The notes beneath the pieces are model-generated. The model was not told where the DNA came from. It searched no databases and was given only the letters and a program-made list of their open reading frames with translations. A stretch of DNA of 64,000 nt. Origin: Candidatus Dormiibacterota bacterium (GTDB lineage: Bacteria > Vulcanimicrobiota > Vulcanimicrobiia > Vulcanimicrobiales > Vulcanimicrobiaceae). This document shows positions 36,755 to 45,469 of the stretch, in pieces (position 1 is the stretch's first letter; each line of letters opens with the position of its first letter). The DNA lies in the NCBI GenBank assembly GCA_035532835.1, contig DATKQG010000052.1, forward strand, positions 1 to 64,000, given 5' to 3'. Position numbers and translations under genes: made by a program.

Positions 36755-36827
36755 TGCGCCCTCCGGGACTCGAACCCGGGACCAACGGATTAAAAGTCCG
36801 CTGCTCTACCGACTGAGCTAAAGGCGC
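36755..36827 (-). tRNA. tRNA-Lys (anticodon TTT)
   Basis: Clover-leaf with acceptor stem GCGCCTT/AGGGCGC (one G-T pair), anticodon loop CTTTTAA giving TTT, and T-arm CCGGG-TTCGAGT-CCCGG. CCA is not encoded. First gene of a two-tRNA unit with its own promoter and terminator. Confidence 0.95.
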
Positions 36828-36841
36828 TCGGCAACTGCCAT

Positions 36842-36870
36842 AGTGTAGCGACCCGTGCCCCGATTTGCAA
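36842..36870 (-). promoter_or_regulatory. Sigma70-type promoter of the tRNA-Lys pair
   Basis: On the minus strand TTGCAA (36870-36865) and TACACT (36847-36842) are separated by exactly 17 bases. The expected start is about seven bases further, just ahead of tRNA-Lys(TTT). Confidence 0.6.
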
Positions 36871-36938
36871 GCCGGTTTTCAGGCAGAGGGTGGTTACGCA
36901 ATCGTGGGACCTGCGTCCTGCTCGAAGCCGGGCCGCTT

Positions 36939-39734
36939 CTATGCGGAGGCCGGGCGCGCGATTTTTCCAAGCACCTCCGGATAGAGGGCGACCAAATCCG
37001 CGGCGGAGAGGGGGCGCGCGAAGAGGTAGCCTTGGGCGAAACGGCAGCCTGCGTTTCGCAGGATGTCTCGCTGCCGAGTGGTTTCAACCCCTTCTGCTAC
37101 AACGCGAACGTCGAAGGCCTCGGCCAAGGTCATCAGCGTGCGAACGATCGGTTCGCTGGCCAACTCTCCGTCCGCTCCCGCGACGAAACCCCGATCGATT
37201 TTGATGGCATCGACTTTGAATTGCTGCAAATACCGCAGTGAGGAGTAGCCGGTACCGAAGTCGTCGATACAGATGCTGAAGCCACGATCGCGCACGCGCT
37301 CCAGCGTCACGTTGGCGCGCGTGCCGGTGTCCAGGACGACGCTCTCGGTAATCTCCACCATGAGATCCGAAGGCGAGAGCCCGTGATGCTCGATGCATTG
37401 CACCAGGATGCGTTCGAAGTCGGGATCGAGCAATTCGCTGGCCGAGACGTTGACGTGCATGGTGAAGTTCATCGCGCCGTTGCGATTGCGTCGCCACGCG
37501 CCGAACTGTTCCGCGGCGGTCTGGAGAACGAAGCGTCCGATCGGGGTAGCGAGCCCGCTCTGCTCTGCCAACGGCATGAACTCCATCGGGTTCAAGACGC
37601 CTTCGACCGGGTGATCCCATCGCAACAGCGCTTCGCAGCCGACCAACGCGCCGTCCGCCAGGGTGACGATCGGTTGGTAGAGCAGGCGGAACTCGTTGCG
37701 TTCTAGCGCCAGCCGGATATCGCTCGTGAGCGCGAGCCGCTTCTGAGCCCGGTCTTGCATCTTCGAATCAAAGACCGCGTAGCGCGCTCCACCGCCGATC
37801 TTTGCGTGCTGCATCGCCGTCTCCGCGTCGCGCATGACATCCTCGGCGCGTTCGTAACTCGCCGAACCGATCGCGATTCCGATGCTTGCGCCCAAATAGA
37901 TCGTTCGGTTTCCAACGGAGATCGATTTCGAGAGGTTATTCAGAATGCGGCGCGCGACGGACTCGACGTGGAGGATATCGCCGAGCGATTGAATCAGCAC
38001 GGCGAATTCATCGCTTCCGAGCCGAGCGACGACGTCCCGAGCGTCGATCGACGTACGCACGCGCTGCGCGATCTGAGAGAGCACCGCGTCGCCGGCGGCG
38101 TGCCCCAAACTCTCGTTGACATCTTTGAAGTGCTCGATATCGATGAAGAGGACGGCGAAGAACGAATCCAAGAGGGCGTTGGCTTCGTCGAAGCGATGGC
38201 GCAGGTGCTCCTCGAAGAGGGCCCGGTTCGGCAGCCCGGTGAGCGTATCGTGGGTCTTGTCGTGCTGCATGCGGCGTTCGCTGTGCTTGAGCGCGGTCTT
38301 GTCGCGAAACATGCACACGGCCATCACCGGCGCGTCGTCGGTGGTGACGATGGAGACCGTCACATCGGTCCACACTTCGTCGCCCACGACAGGCCGGAGA
38401 TGCTGTTCGAATTCAAAAGTATCGCGACGGCCGGCTAGCAGATCGGCGAGATCTTCTTCGTGGCCGCTCAGCGCGGCCGCGATATCCCCGCCGAACATCG
38501 ATTGAAAGACCTCGTTCGAGTCGATGAGCGATCCGCCGCGGTCGACGACCGCGATGCCGACGGCAGCACCCTCGAAGACGGCCCTGAACTGCGCCTCCGA
38601 GAGCCGCAGCGCTTCCTCGGCCTCGCTGCGCGCGAGCTCCGCGGTTAAACGCGCCGCCTCCGTCTGCGCTTGCCGCAGCAGCGTGCGGTCGCGCCGAATC
38701 ACGAACTGCGCGATCGTAAGCATCAGGCCGACCAGCGTGAAGGCGCCGAGCAGAAATGCGAGATACCAATAGCGGTTGCGTATTATCTCGATACGATCGC
38801 GGACCTGAAGATCGGTATCCAATGCGCTAAATGCCGACTTCGAGATCGCTACGGCGGCGGCGGTCGATGCTTCGACGTGCGCATCCAGCGAGCGTATGGG
38901 GATCGACGCCGCCGGCGAGAGTAGCACGCGCGTCAGGAGAAACTCGTGCAGCGCCGTGCCGGTCTTAGCATACTCGGCCGCATCGGTTTGCAACTGACGA
39001 TAAGTCGATGCTTGGGCCGGAGCGAGGAGCGAAAGCCGCGTGACGATCCTGGCGACGTGATCGCTGCTTAGATCGGCTAAGCCCCCGATATTGCTGGTTA
39101 TATTCGCGAAGACGAGCCGCTGTTTGAGCGGTTGCTCGCCGGTCCGGCGCGCGACGGTCGCGAGCAATTGAATGCGTCGCGCCTGCTGATACGCCAGCGG
39201 GCTTTCGTTAAAGGCGATGTCGGCTAAATTTTGCGCCGACTGACTGGTGTCGTAGGTGAGGTTCGATGCGTCTTCCATCCCGTAGAGGACGTTCTGCAAC
39301 TGAATCGTGACCTGGTGCAGCGGCTCGATCGAGGGAACACCGGGAGGTGCTCGGCGGGCGCTCGACCATTCCCTACGCACCTTGCTCCACTGGCTGCCGA
39401 GTCCGAGAACGGAGAGCGGGCCGGTACGTATATCGTCGCCGATGTGCTCGAGCTCGCGATCGACGCGCGAGGAGGCATCCGCGGTCGAGCGCGCCCCGCC
39501 GGCAAAGACCCGCTGCGGTTGCAGAACGATGACGTGCCGCATGGCTTCCACGATCGAGGAGCCGCCCGCTACCGCGAGACGTTCGCGTGCGATTGTGGCT
39601 CGATCGCTCCCGGCCTGACGATCGAGACGGGAAACCTGGAGCAAGACAAAGGCCAGCATCATTGCCGACAAAACGGTAACGATGATGCCGAGCGAATCGT
39701 GCCATATTGGTTGAGAGGTCGGCTCGCGCTTCAT
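36939..39734 (-). CDS. Membrane PAS-GGDEF-EAL protein, probable c-di-GMP phosphodiesterase
   Basis: 931 residues from an ATG at 39734; the longer frame runs into tRNA-His and is not used. Order: membrane span (about 12-32), a helical periplasmic sensor of about 290 residues, a second span (RYWYLAFLLGAFTLVGLMLTI), a PAS domain, a GGDEF domain and an EAL domain. In the GGDEF domain the active-site motif is GSDEF, so cyclase activity is doubtful. The EAL domain is intact: EALLRW, EITES, DDFGTGYSSL, KIDRGF, EGVET and QGYLFARP. Net cleavage of c-di-GMP is the simplest reading. It is monocistronic between tRNA genes. Confidence 0.9.
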   Translation of the reverse strand: MKREPTSQPIWHDSLGIIVTVLSAMMLAFVLLQVSRLDRQAGSDRATIARERLAVAGGSSIVEAMRHVIVLQPQRVFAGGARSTADASSRVDRELEHIGDDIRTGPLSVLGLGSQWSKVRREWSSARRAPPGVPSIEPLHQVTIQLQNVLYGMEDASNLTYDTSQSAQNLADIAFNESPLAYQQARRIQLLATVARRTGEQPLKQRLVFANITSNIGGLADLSSDHVARIVTRLSLLAPAQASTYRQLQTDAAEYAKTGTALHEFLLTRVLLSPAASIPIRSLDAHVEASTAAAVAISKSAFSALDTDLQVRDRIEIIRNRYWYLAFLLGAFTLVGLMLTIAQFVIRRDRTLLRQAQTEAARLTAELARSEAEEALRLSEAQFRAVFEGAAVGIAVVDRGGSLIDSNEVFQSMFGGDIAAALSGHEEDLADLLAGRRDTFEFEQHLRPVVGDEVWTDVTVSIVTTDDAPVMAVCMFRDKTALKHSERRMQHDKTHDTLTGLPNRALFEEHLRHRFDEANALLDSFFAVLFIDIEHFKDVNESLGHAAGDAVLSQIAQRVRTSIDARDVVARLGSDEFAVLIQSLGDILHVESVARRILNNLSKSISVGNRTIYLGASIGIAIGSASYERAEDVMRDAETAMQHAKIGGGARYAVFDSKMQDRAQKRLALTSDIRLALERNEFRLLYQPIVTLADGALVGCEALLRWDHPVEGVLNPMEFMPLAEQSGLATPIGRFVLQTAAEQFGAWRRNRNGAMNFTMHVNVSASELLDPDFERILVQCIEHHGLSPSDLMVEITESVVLDTGTRANVTLERVRDRGFSICIDDFGTGYSSLRYLQQFKVDAIKIDRGFVAGADGELASEPIVRTLMTLAEAFDVRVVAEGVETTRQRDILRNAGCRFAQGYLFARPLSAADLVALYPEVLGKIARPASA

Positions 39735-39819
39735 CCGGACGCGATCTTCGCGCTCGTCGCAGGCTCTCCCCGGTAGAAAGGCACGAGCCCGGCGCACTCG
39801 TGCGGCGGGCTCGTATAAG

Positions 39820-39897
39820 TGGGGTGACTGACCGGTCTCGAACCGGCGACCTCCTGAGTCACAGTCAGGCGCTCTAACCAACTGAGCTACAATCACC
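39820..39897 (-). tRNA. tRNA-His (anticodon GTG)
   Basis: Clover-leaf with the His-specific extra G at the 5' end paired to C73 (GGTGATTG/CAGTCACC), anticodon loop CTGTGAC giving GTG, T-arm with GTTCGAGAC and encoded CCA. Confidence 0.95.
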
Positions 39898-39951
39898 ATC
39901 GCGTCTTGGCTGACGAGGGATACTTTTCGCGTTCCGCGAGGGCCGAGAATT

Positions 39952-40025
<74 letters not shown>

Positions 40026-40081
40026 TCGAAGTGACGTTTCGGCACCTTGCCTAGGATACCACGGCACCGCAAGTGGAGATC

Positions 40082-40155
40082 TCGGGACGACAGGATTTGA
40101 ACCTGCGACTTCTGCGTCCCAAACGCAGCGCTCTACCAAACTGAGCTACGTCCCG
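40082..40155 (-). tRNA. tRNA-Pro (anticodon TGG)
   Basis: Clover-leaf with acceptor stem CGGGACG/CGTCCCG, anticodon stem CTGCG/CGCAG with loop TTTGGGA giving TGG, and T-arm with GTTCAAATC. CCA not encoded. First of the Pro, Arg, His tRNA genes in transcription order. Confidence 0.95.
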
Positions 40156-40211
40156 ATATTCGAGGGCGGCTTGCGGACCTCCCAGCATTTTGCCCGGTTC
40201 GGGTTCTTCCT

Positions 40212-41066
40212 TCAAAACAAGAGCGGGTGGTAACCGACATAACGCGTCAGGTCCATGCTCTCCTTACGGCCGGCGACGTACCGGGCCGTATCGATGCGAA
40301 GCCCGATGGCGTGGGCGGCGTTGAGGATTCGCAGGTTGCTTCCGGGAACGCCTGCCGTGCACCACGATGCGCCATATGTCGAAGCGAGCGTCATCAACGC
40401 GAATGCAAAAACCGCCGTCGCGTACGCGCCGGAACTAACCGCGAGCGGACCGACGCGCCCGTCCGGCCAGACGTACGCATATCCCACGCATTCGTCGTCG
40501 AGAAAGAGCGCGTTTCCGGTTGCGATCGATGCGAAGAGTTCGTGATCCGCCATCCGTTCGTACCCGCGCGTTTCGCGATCGAGCGCGCCGATCGCGTAGC
40601 GATGGCGAACGGGATCGATCGGCGCCGCGCGAAAGCGATATGCGCCGAACGCCAGCGCCGCCAGGGCGTCTTCTTTGGGGATTCTTCCCGCGACGCGAAG
40701 AACCGGCTCCAGCAGCGAGAGCCCATGCCGCGCGGCCAATACCGCGGCTGCAAAATCCATCGGGTCCAAGAGGGCGCACGCGTCGGCGCTTTCGCCTAGT
40801 GCCGCGGCACACAACGCCCCTCCCAGTCCCGTACCGCGGAATGAGCCTTCGACGAAGAGTTCGCTCAGGTACAGGCTCTCGCCGTTTCCGTGCGCGAAGG
40901 CGATGCCGACCGGCGTGCTTTCGTCGCGGAAAATCCACGTGCCGTGCTCGCTATGCTCGCCGAGATGCCGATAGAGTCGCCGCCCGATATCGTCGGCCCA
41001 ACGGCGCGAGGCGAAATATGCAATGTCGTCCTCGGAGGCGCGCAGAATGCCGGCCTTAGCGGACAT
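40212..41066 (-). CDS. GNAT-type acetyltransferase domain protein
   Basis: 284 residues. The acetyl-CoA loop of the GNAT fold is seen as LYLSELFVEGSFRGTGLGGALCAAAL (RGTGLG, about residues 77-82). The second half (residues 150-284) repeats a GNAT-like strand pattern (GNALFLDDECVGYAYVWPDGRVGPLAV) without a clear acetyl-CoA loop, so this is probably a tandem GNAT with one active unit. The acceptor is unknown. It overlaps the rdgB stop by 11 bases. Confidence 0.75.
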   Translation of the reverse strand: MSAKAGILRASEDDIAYFASRRWADDIGRRLYRHLGEHSEHGTWIFRDESTPVGIAFAHGNGESLYLSELFVEGSFRGTGLGGALCAAALGESADACALLDPMDFAAAVLAARHGLSLLEPVLRVAGRIPKEDALAALAFGAYRFRAAPIDPVRHRYAIGALDRETRGYERMADHELFASIATGNALFLDDECVGYAYVWPDGRVGPLAVSSGAYATAVFAFALMTLASTYGASWCTAGVPGSNLRILNAAHAIGLRIDTARYVAGRKESMDLTRYVGYHPLLF

Positions 41067-41655
41067 GCATGTCCAGGAGCCCGAGCAGATGGTCGGCCGC
41101 TAAGCGACGGTGGCTACAGCGATTTTTCGCTTCTTCGCTCATCTGCGCGAACGTCGTGCCTGCCGGCGGATAGAAAAAGACCGGATCGTATCCGAAGCCG
41201 CCGGCTCCCAACTCTTCGGTTGCGATCGATCCATCGACGACGCCCGCGGCAACCAGCTCGGATCCGTCCGCGTGCACGAGCGCGACGTGCGAAACGAAGC
41301 GAGCGCCTCGTGCAGATACCGGTAGCCCGCGAAGTTCGTCGAGCAAATGCTTGCGGCGCTCGGCCCACGATGCGTCTTCCCCCGCGTATCGCGCGGAGAG
41401 CACACCCGGCCGGCCGCCGAGGGCGGCCACTTCCAGGCCGCTATCGTCCGCGAGCACCCAGGCGGCGATTCCCGCCTCGCGGAGTTGCCGTTGCAGGCCG
41501 CGCGCTTTACGCAGTGCGTTTTCCGTATAGCTGGAGTCGCCTTCGGGCACCGCGACGTAGCCGGGGAACGTCGCGAGTTCGAGCGTCGATCCGGCAAAGA
41601 TCGTCTGCAACTCGTGCAGTTTGCCGCTATTGGATGTCGCGACGTAGGTCGTCAA
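41056..41655 (-). CDS. rdgB: XTP/dITP pyrophosphatase (RdgB/HAM1)
   Basis: 199 residues. Family motifs [51 protein letters not shown] and the C-terminal GFGYDPVFF...[13 protein letters not shown] are all present. It removes deaminated purine nucleotides such as dITP and XTP from the pool. The start is TTG and overlaps the lepA stop as TTGA. Confidence 0.95.
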   Translation of the reverse strand: MTTYVATSNSGKLHELQTIFAGSTLELATFPGYVAVPEGDSSYTENALRKARGLQRQLREAGIAAWVLADDSGLEVAALGGRPGVLSARYAGEDASWAERRKHLLDELRGLPVSARGARFVSHVALVHADGSELVAAGVVDGSIATEELGAGGFGYDPVFFYPPAGTTFAQMSEEAKNRCSHRRLAADHLLGLLDMHVR

Positions 41656-43481
41656 TCTTCTAAGCGCAGAACGGCCATGAAGGCTTCTTGCGGCAGCTCG
41701 ACGCGCCCGACGCGCTTCATGCGTTCCTTGCCGACCTTCTGCTTCTCCAGCAGCTTGCGCTTACGCGAGATGTCGCCGCCGTAACATTTGGCGAGAACGT
41801 TCTTGCGAATGGCGCTGACGGTTTCCCGCGCTACGACTTTGCCGCCGATTGCGGCTTGAATCGGCACTTCGAACATCTGACGGGGGATCAATTCTTTGAG
41901 CTTCTCGGCCAGGGCGCGACCGCGATTCGGCGCCTTTTCACGAGCGACGATAAACGAGAGCGCATCGACCGATTCGCCGTTGAGCAGAATCTCGAGTTTG
42001 ACCAAGTCGCCCTCCCGGTATCCGATGATCTCGTAATCCAACGATGCGTAGCCCTTGGTGCGCGACTTGAGTTGATCGAAGAAATCCACGATGACCTCGA
42101 TCAGCGGCATCTCGAACGTGAGAATCACGCGCCCGTCGTGGAGATACTCCATGTTTTGGAGCGTGCCTCGCCGCGCGATGGTGGCGTCCATGATCGTACC
42201 GACGTAATCGGGCGGCGTGATGATGGTCGCCTTAACGAACGGCTCCTCGATCGTATCGATGAGATTCATCGGCGGCAACTTCGCCGGGTTGTCGATCATC
42301 TCGATTTCGCCATCGGTTTTCGTGACGCGAAATACGACCGAGGGCGAGGTCGCGATCAGGTCGAGATTATAATTGCGCTCCAGGCGCTCCTGGACGATCT
42401 CCATGTGGAGAAGCCCGAGGAACCCGCAGCGAAATCCAAACCCCAGCGCGACCGACGTTTCGGGCTCGTAGATCAGCGCCGCATCGTTGAGCTTGAGTTT
42501 ATCGAGCGCGTCGCGCAGGTCTCCGTACTCGTCACCCTCGTTCGGATAGAGACCGCAGTACACCATCGGCACGGCCTTGCGATAGCCGGCGAGCGGAACG
42601 TGCGCCGGATTGTGCGCTTCGGTGAGGGTGTCGCCGACATCGATATCCCCGAGCGACTTGACGTTTGCCATCACGTAGCCCACGCTGCCCATGCCGAGCT
42701 TCTTTACCGGCCGCATTTGCGGGGCGAAAACCCCAACCTCCGTGCACTCGTACACGCGCTCGTGTGCCATGGACATAAACTTGCTTCCGGCACGCAACTC
42801 GCCGTCGGATACGCGCACGTACGAAACGACGCCGCGGTACGCATCGAACTGCGCGTTGAAGACGAGCGCGCGGAGATGATCGGCGTGCCCCTTGGGAGGA
42901 GGTATGCGCGAAACGATCGCTTCGAGAATCTCCTCGATGCCGATGCCGTTTTTTGCGCTCGCGAGAATGCATTCGCTGCGCTCGATGACGAGCAGCTCCT
43001 CGACTTCGTTCATCACCCGCTCGGGATCGGCCGCGGGGAGATCGATCTTATTGATGACCGGAATGATCGTGAGGTCGTGTTCGACCGCCAGATGGTAATT
43101 CGCGAGCGTCTGGGCCTCGATGCCCTGCGCGGCGTCGATGATGAGCAACGCTCCTTCGCAAGCGGCCAGCGAGCGCGAGACCTCGTACGAGAAATCCACG
43201 TGACCGGGCGTATCGATGAGGTTGAGTTCGAACGTTTGCCCATCGCGAGCCTTGTAGCCCAGCGTCACCGGATGCATGCGAATCGTGATCCCGCGTTCGC
43301 GCTCCAAATCCATGGCGTCGAGCGCTTGATCTTCCATATCGCGCATCTCGATGGTGCGGGTCATTTCGAGCAGCCGGTCGGAGAGCGTCGTCTTGCCGTG
43401 ATCGATGTGCGCGATGATGCAGAAGTTGCGAATGTTCGACGCAACTAGCGTGCGGTGGGGATTCTCAGGCTTTACGGTCAC
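41652..43481 (-). CDS. lepA: Elongation factor 4 (LepA)
   Basis: 609 residues from a GTG at 43481, directly after the yggT stop; the longer frame upstream is yggT sequence out of frame. GTPase motifs: [14 protein letters not shown] (G1), RGITI (G2), DTPGHVDFS (G3) and NKIDLP (G4). The LepA-specific C-terminal domain ends with [43 protein letters not shown]. It acts on ribosomes during initiation or stress-related stalling. Confidence 0.97.
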   Translation of the reverse strand: MTVKPENPHRTLVASNIRNFCIIAHIDHGKTTLSDRLLEMTRTIEMRDMEDQALDAMDLERERGITIRMHPVTLGYKARDGQTFELNLIDTPGHVDFSYEVSRSLAACEGALLIIDAAQGIEAQTLANYHLAVEHDLTIIPVINKIDLPAADPERVMNEVEELLVIERSECILASAKNGIGIEEILEAIVSRIPPPKGHADHLRALVFNAQFDAYRGVVSYVRVSDGELRAGSKFMSMAHERVYECTEVGVFAPQMRPVKKLGMGSVGYVMANVKSLGDIDVGDTLTEAHNPAHVPLAGYRKAVPMVYCGLYPNEGDEYGDLRDALDKLKLNDAALIYEPETSVALGFGFRCGFLGLLHMEIVQERLERNYNLDLIATSPSVVFRVTKTDGEIEMIDNPAKLPPMNLIDTIEEPFVKATIITPPDYVGTIMDATIARRGTLQNMEYLHDGRVILTFEMPLIEVIVDFFDQLKSRTKGYASLDYEIIGYREGDLVKLEILLNGESVDALSFIVAREKAPNRGRALAEKLKELIPRQMFEVPIQAAIGGKVVARETVSAIRKNVLAKCYGGDISRKRKLLEKQKVGKERMKRVGRVELPQEAFMAVLRLED

Positions 43482-43483
43482 GG

Positions 43484-43771
43484 CTAAAAGAGCCGGTAAC
43501 AGGTATTGTAGGCGATCTGCGAGAGCGCGGGGCGAATGACGATTTGCAGCAGCACCAGCAAGACCAAAAAGGCGATGTCGAGGCCGCCGATGGGTGGAAT
43601 GACACGACGGATCGGTTGCAGCACCGGCTCGACCAGCATGGCGAGATACTCGGTCCATTTCCCGCGCAGGTCCGGAATCCACGAGATTACCGCATAGACG
43701 ATCAGAACTCCGGTATAGATCAATACCAGAAAATTAGCGAGGCGGTCGATTTGACAAAGCAGAGCGTTCAC
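43484..43771 (-). CDS. YggT family membrane protein
   Basis: 95 residues with two membrane spans (about 13-30 and 67-85) and the family loop [29 protein letters not shown]. YggT proteins are linked to osmotic tolerance in bacteria and to thylakoid nucleoid organisation in chloroplasts; the biochemical role is unknown. Two bases separate its stop from the lepA start. Confidence 0.85.
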   Translation of the reverse strand: MNALLCQIDRLANFLVLIYTGVLIVYAVISWIPDLRGKWTEYLAMLVEPVLQPIRRVIPPIGGLDIAFLVLLVLLQIVIRPALSQIAYNTCYRLF

Positions 43772-43786
43772 GAGGCGTTGGCTGTT

Positions 43787-44710
43787 CTACGGCAGCGAGG
43801 CTAAGACATTTGAAGGGATACCGGTCAAGAACGGCGTCGGGTTAACCGCGACCCCGTCGTGCATGACCTGATAGTGGAGATGCGGGCCGGTGGAGAAACC
43901 GGTTGAGCCGACCGCCGCGATGGTTTCGCCCTTATATACGTGCTGGCCGGGATGGACGTCGACGCTGGAGAGATGGGCGTACCAGGTATGGTACCCGTTA
44001 CCGTGATCGATATCGACCTTGATGCCGTATCCGCCCGCTTCCCAGCCGGCCGAAACGACGGTTCCCGCGGCGGCCGCCCGTACCGGCTCGCCGTAGTTGG
44101 CGCTTAAATCAACGCCCGGGTGAAATTCGGTATCGGGGTACGTGCGATAACAGAAACAGCCGTCGATTTGAGCTCCCGCGACCGGATCGATCGACGGGAT
44201 CGCCGCGATCATCTGCGCGCGAAGCATGCTGTGGATGTGCCGGATGTTGAGGACGCGGAGCGCCAGGCGCTTGTTGAGATCCGACTCGCGCACGGTTGCA
44301 CTCGAGGCTACCCGCAGGGAGGAGATGCGGCGGGCGGCGGCTCCGAACGAACGGCCGTGGACCCAGGCCATCTTGTGGAGGCCGTGCGCGGGGGCGGGTG
44401 CGGCGGGAACGCCGATCAGGCGCCGGATCTCCTGATTCTGTTTTTGCACGCGCTGGAGCGCGGAACGCAGCGCATCGGCCTGCTTGTCGATGCGGCCCAG
44501 CGCGGCCCGACTCGTGGCGGTCTCGCGGGCGTATGCCGCGGCGGCGGCGTGCGCTCGATAGATCTGCGTGGCGGCGAAGCCGAACGTGGCCACCAGCACG
44601 ATGAGCGCAGCCGCGAGCGCGGCGATAATCGCGCGCCGGCGTACCTCGAAGCGATGGACGCTCTCGCCCTTATGCGGGACGATTTTGATGTAATAACGTT
44701 CGTCGATCAT
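43787..44710 (-). CDS. M23 family metallopeptidase (membrane-anchored LytM-type)
   Basis: 307 residues: a cytoplasmic start, a membrane span (residues 27-48), a coiled coil (about 55-100) and a C-terminal M23 domain. Zinc ligands are found in FHPGVDL and in the HxH motif GPHLHYQV, so the peptidase looks active, unlike degenerate EnvC-type factors. It should cut peptidoglycan cross-links in the periplasm. The linker holds a CxC (DGCFCYRTYPD). Confidence 0.9.
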   Translation of the reverse strand: MIDERYYIKIVPHKGESVHRFEVRRRAIIAALAAALIVLVATFGFAATQIYRAHAAAAAYARETATSRAALGRIDKQADALRSALQRVQKQNQEIRRLIGVPAAPAPAHGLHKMAWVHGRSFGAAARRISSLRVASSATVRESDLNKRLALRVLNIRHIHSMLRAQMIAAIPSIDPVAGAQIDGCFCYRTYPDTEFHPGVDLSANYGEPVRAAAAGTVVSAGWEAGGYGIKVDIDHGNGYHTWYAHLSSVDVHPGQHVYKGETIAAVGSTGFSTGPHLHYQVMHDGVAVNPTPFLTGIPSNVLASLP

Positions 44711-44713
44711 ACC

Positions 44714-45205
44714 TTACGTCGTTGCGGTCCGAGCCCGTTCTATCGCCAGCAGTTCCTCATTCGAAGCGCTGACGGCGGGCTTGTAAGCGTGCACGAGTTT
44801 TCCGTAGGTCCGAGTATCCGTGCGTGAATAGATACTATTAACGACCACGCCGTCGCCCACTCGGTTGAGCAGGGCCAACGCGTATGAGAGTTCCGAGCCC
44901 GTGTCGTCGAAGGCGTCGTAACGGACGAATCCGACGAGCGCGAGGTCGGTTTTAGCCAGGCCTTCGAGTTCGCTTACTCGCCCGCTCACCCTTTCAATAT
45001 CACCAGCCAAGGCAAGCGAGCGCGCTTCAAGCGTGCCCAGCCGGTCGGCGGCGCCGTGGCCGGCGCCGATCAGGCCGTCGTGGGTTTCCAAAAGGGCGCG
45101 CATCCGAGCCATCGGCGGACGTACCGCGACGAGGTGATAGACCAGGATGCCGGCCAGGGCGGCGGCAAAGGCGGCTAGGGCCGCATAGATTTCAGATATC
45201 GTCAT
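44714..45205 (-). CDS. DUF4446 family protein
   Basis: About 163 residues if the ATG at 45205 is used; an in-frame ATG at 45244 would add 13 residues and reach into the SRP RNA terminator area, so I prefer the shorter form. A single N-terminal membrane span is followed by a helical linker and the DUF4446 core VGFVRYDAFDDTGSELSYALALLNRVGDGVVVNSIYSRTDTRTYGK. The family is widespread beside wall and chromosome genes in Firmicutes; function unknown. Confidence 0.82.
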   Translation of the reverse strand: MTISEIYAALAAFAAALAGILVYHLVAVRPPMARMRALLETHDGLIGAGHGAADRLGTLEARSLALAGDIERVSGRVSELEGLAKTDLALVGFVRYDAFDDTGSELSYALALLNRVGDGVVVNSIYSRTDTRTYGKLVHAYKPAVSASNEELLAIERARTATT

Positions 45206-45247
45206 ACTTAAAATAGCGCCGTACTTAAAAAGACTCGACCACAACGA

Positions 45248-45357
<110 letters not shown>

Positions 45358-45469
45358 AGGCATGATACCACACGGGCCAAACCGCCTACTGCCGGATAGC
45401 GCGGGGTTGCGGCCGAAGACCCGTCGGAACCACTCTCCGGAACCAGCTCTAACCTAGGGAGGCCCTGCC

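Noticed and set aside
39735-39899. N-terminal extension of the GGDEF/EAL protein
   Set aside because: The extension would translate tRNA-His; the ATG at 39734 directly precedes the membrane span.
41688-43448. 586-residue open frame opposite lepA on the plus strand
   Set aside because: It is an antisense shadow: lepA has complete GTPase motifs, and the antisense product is Arg/Asp-rich with no domain.
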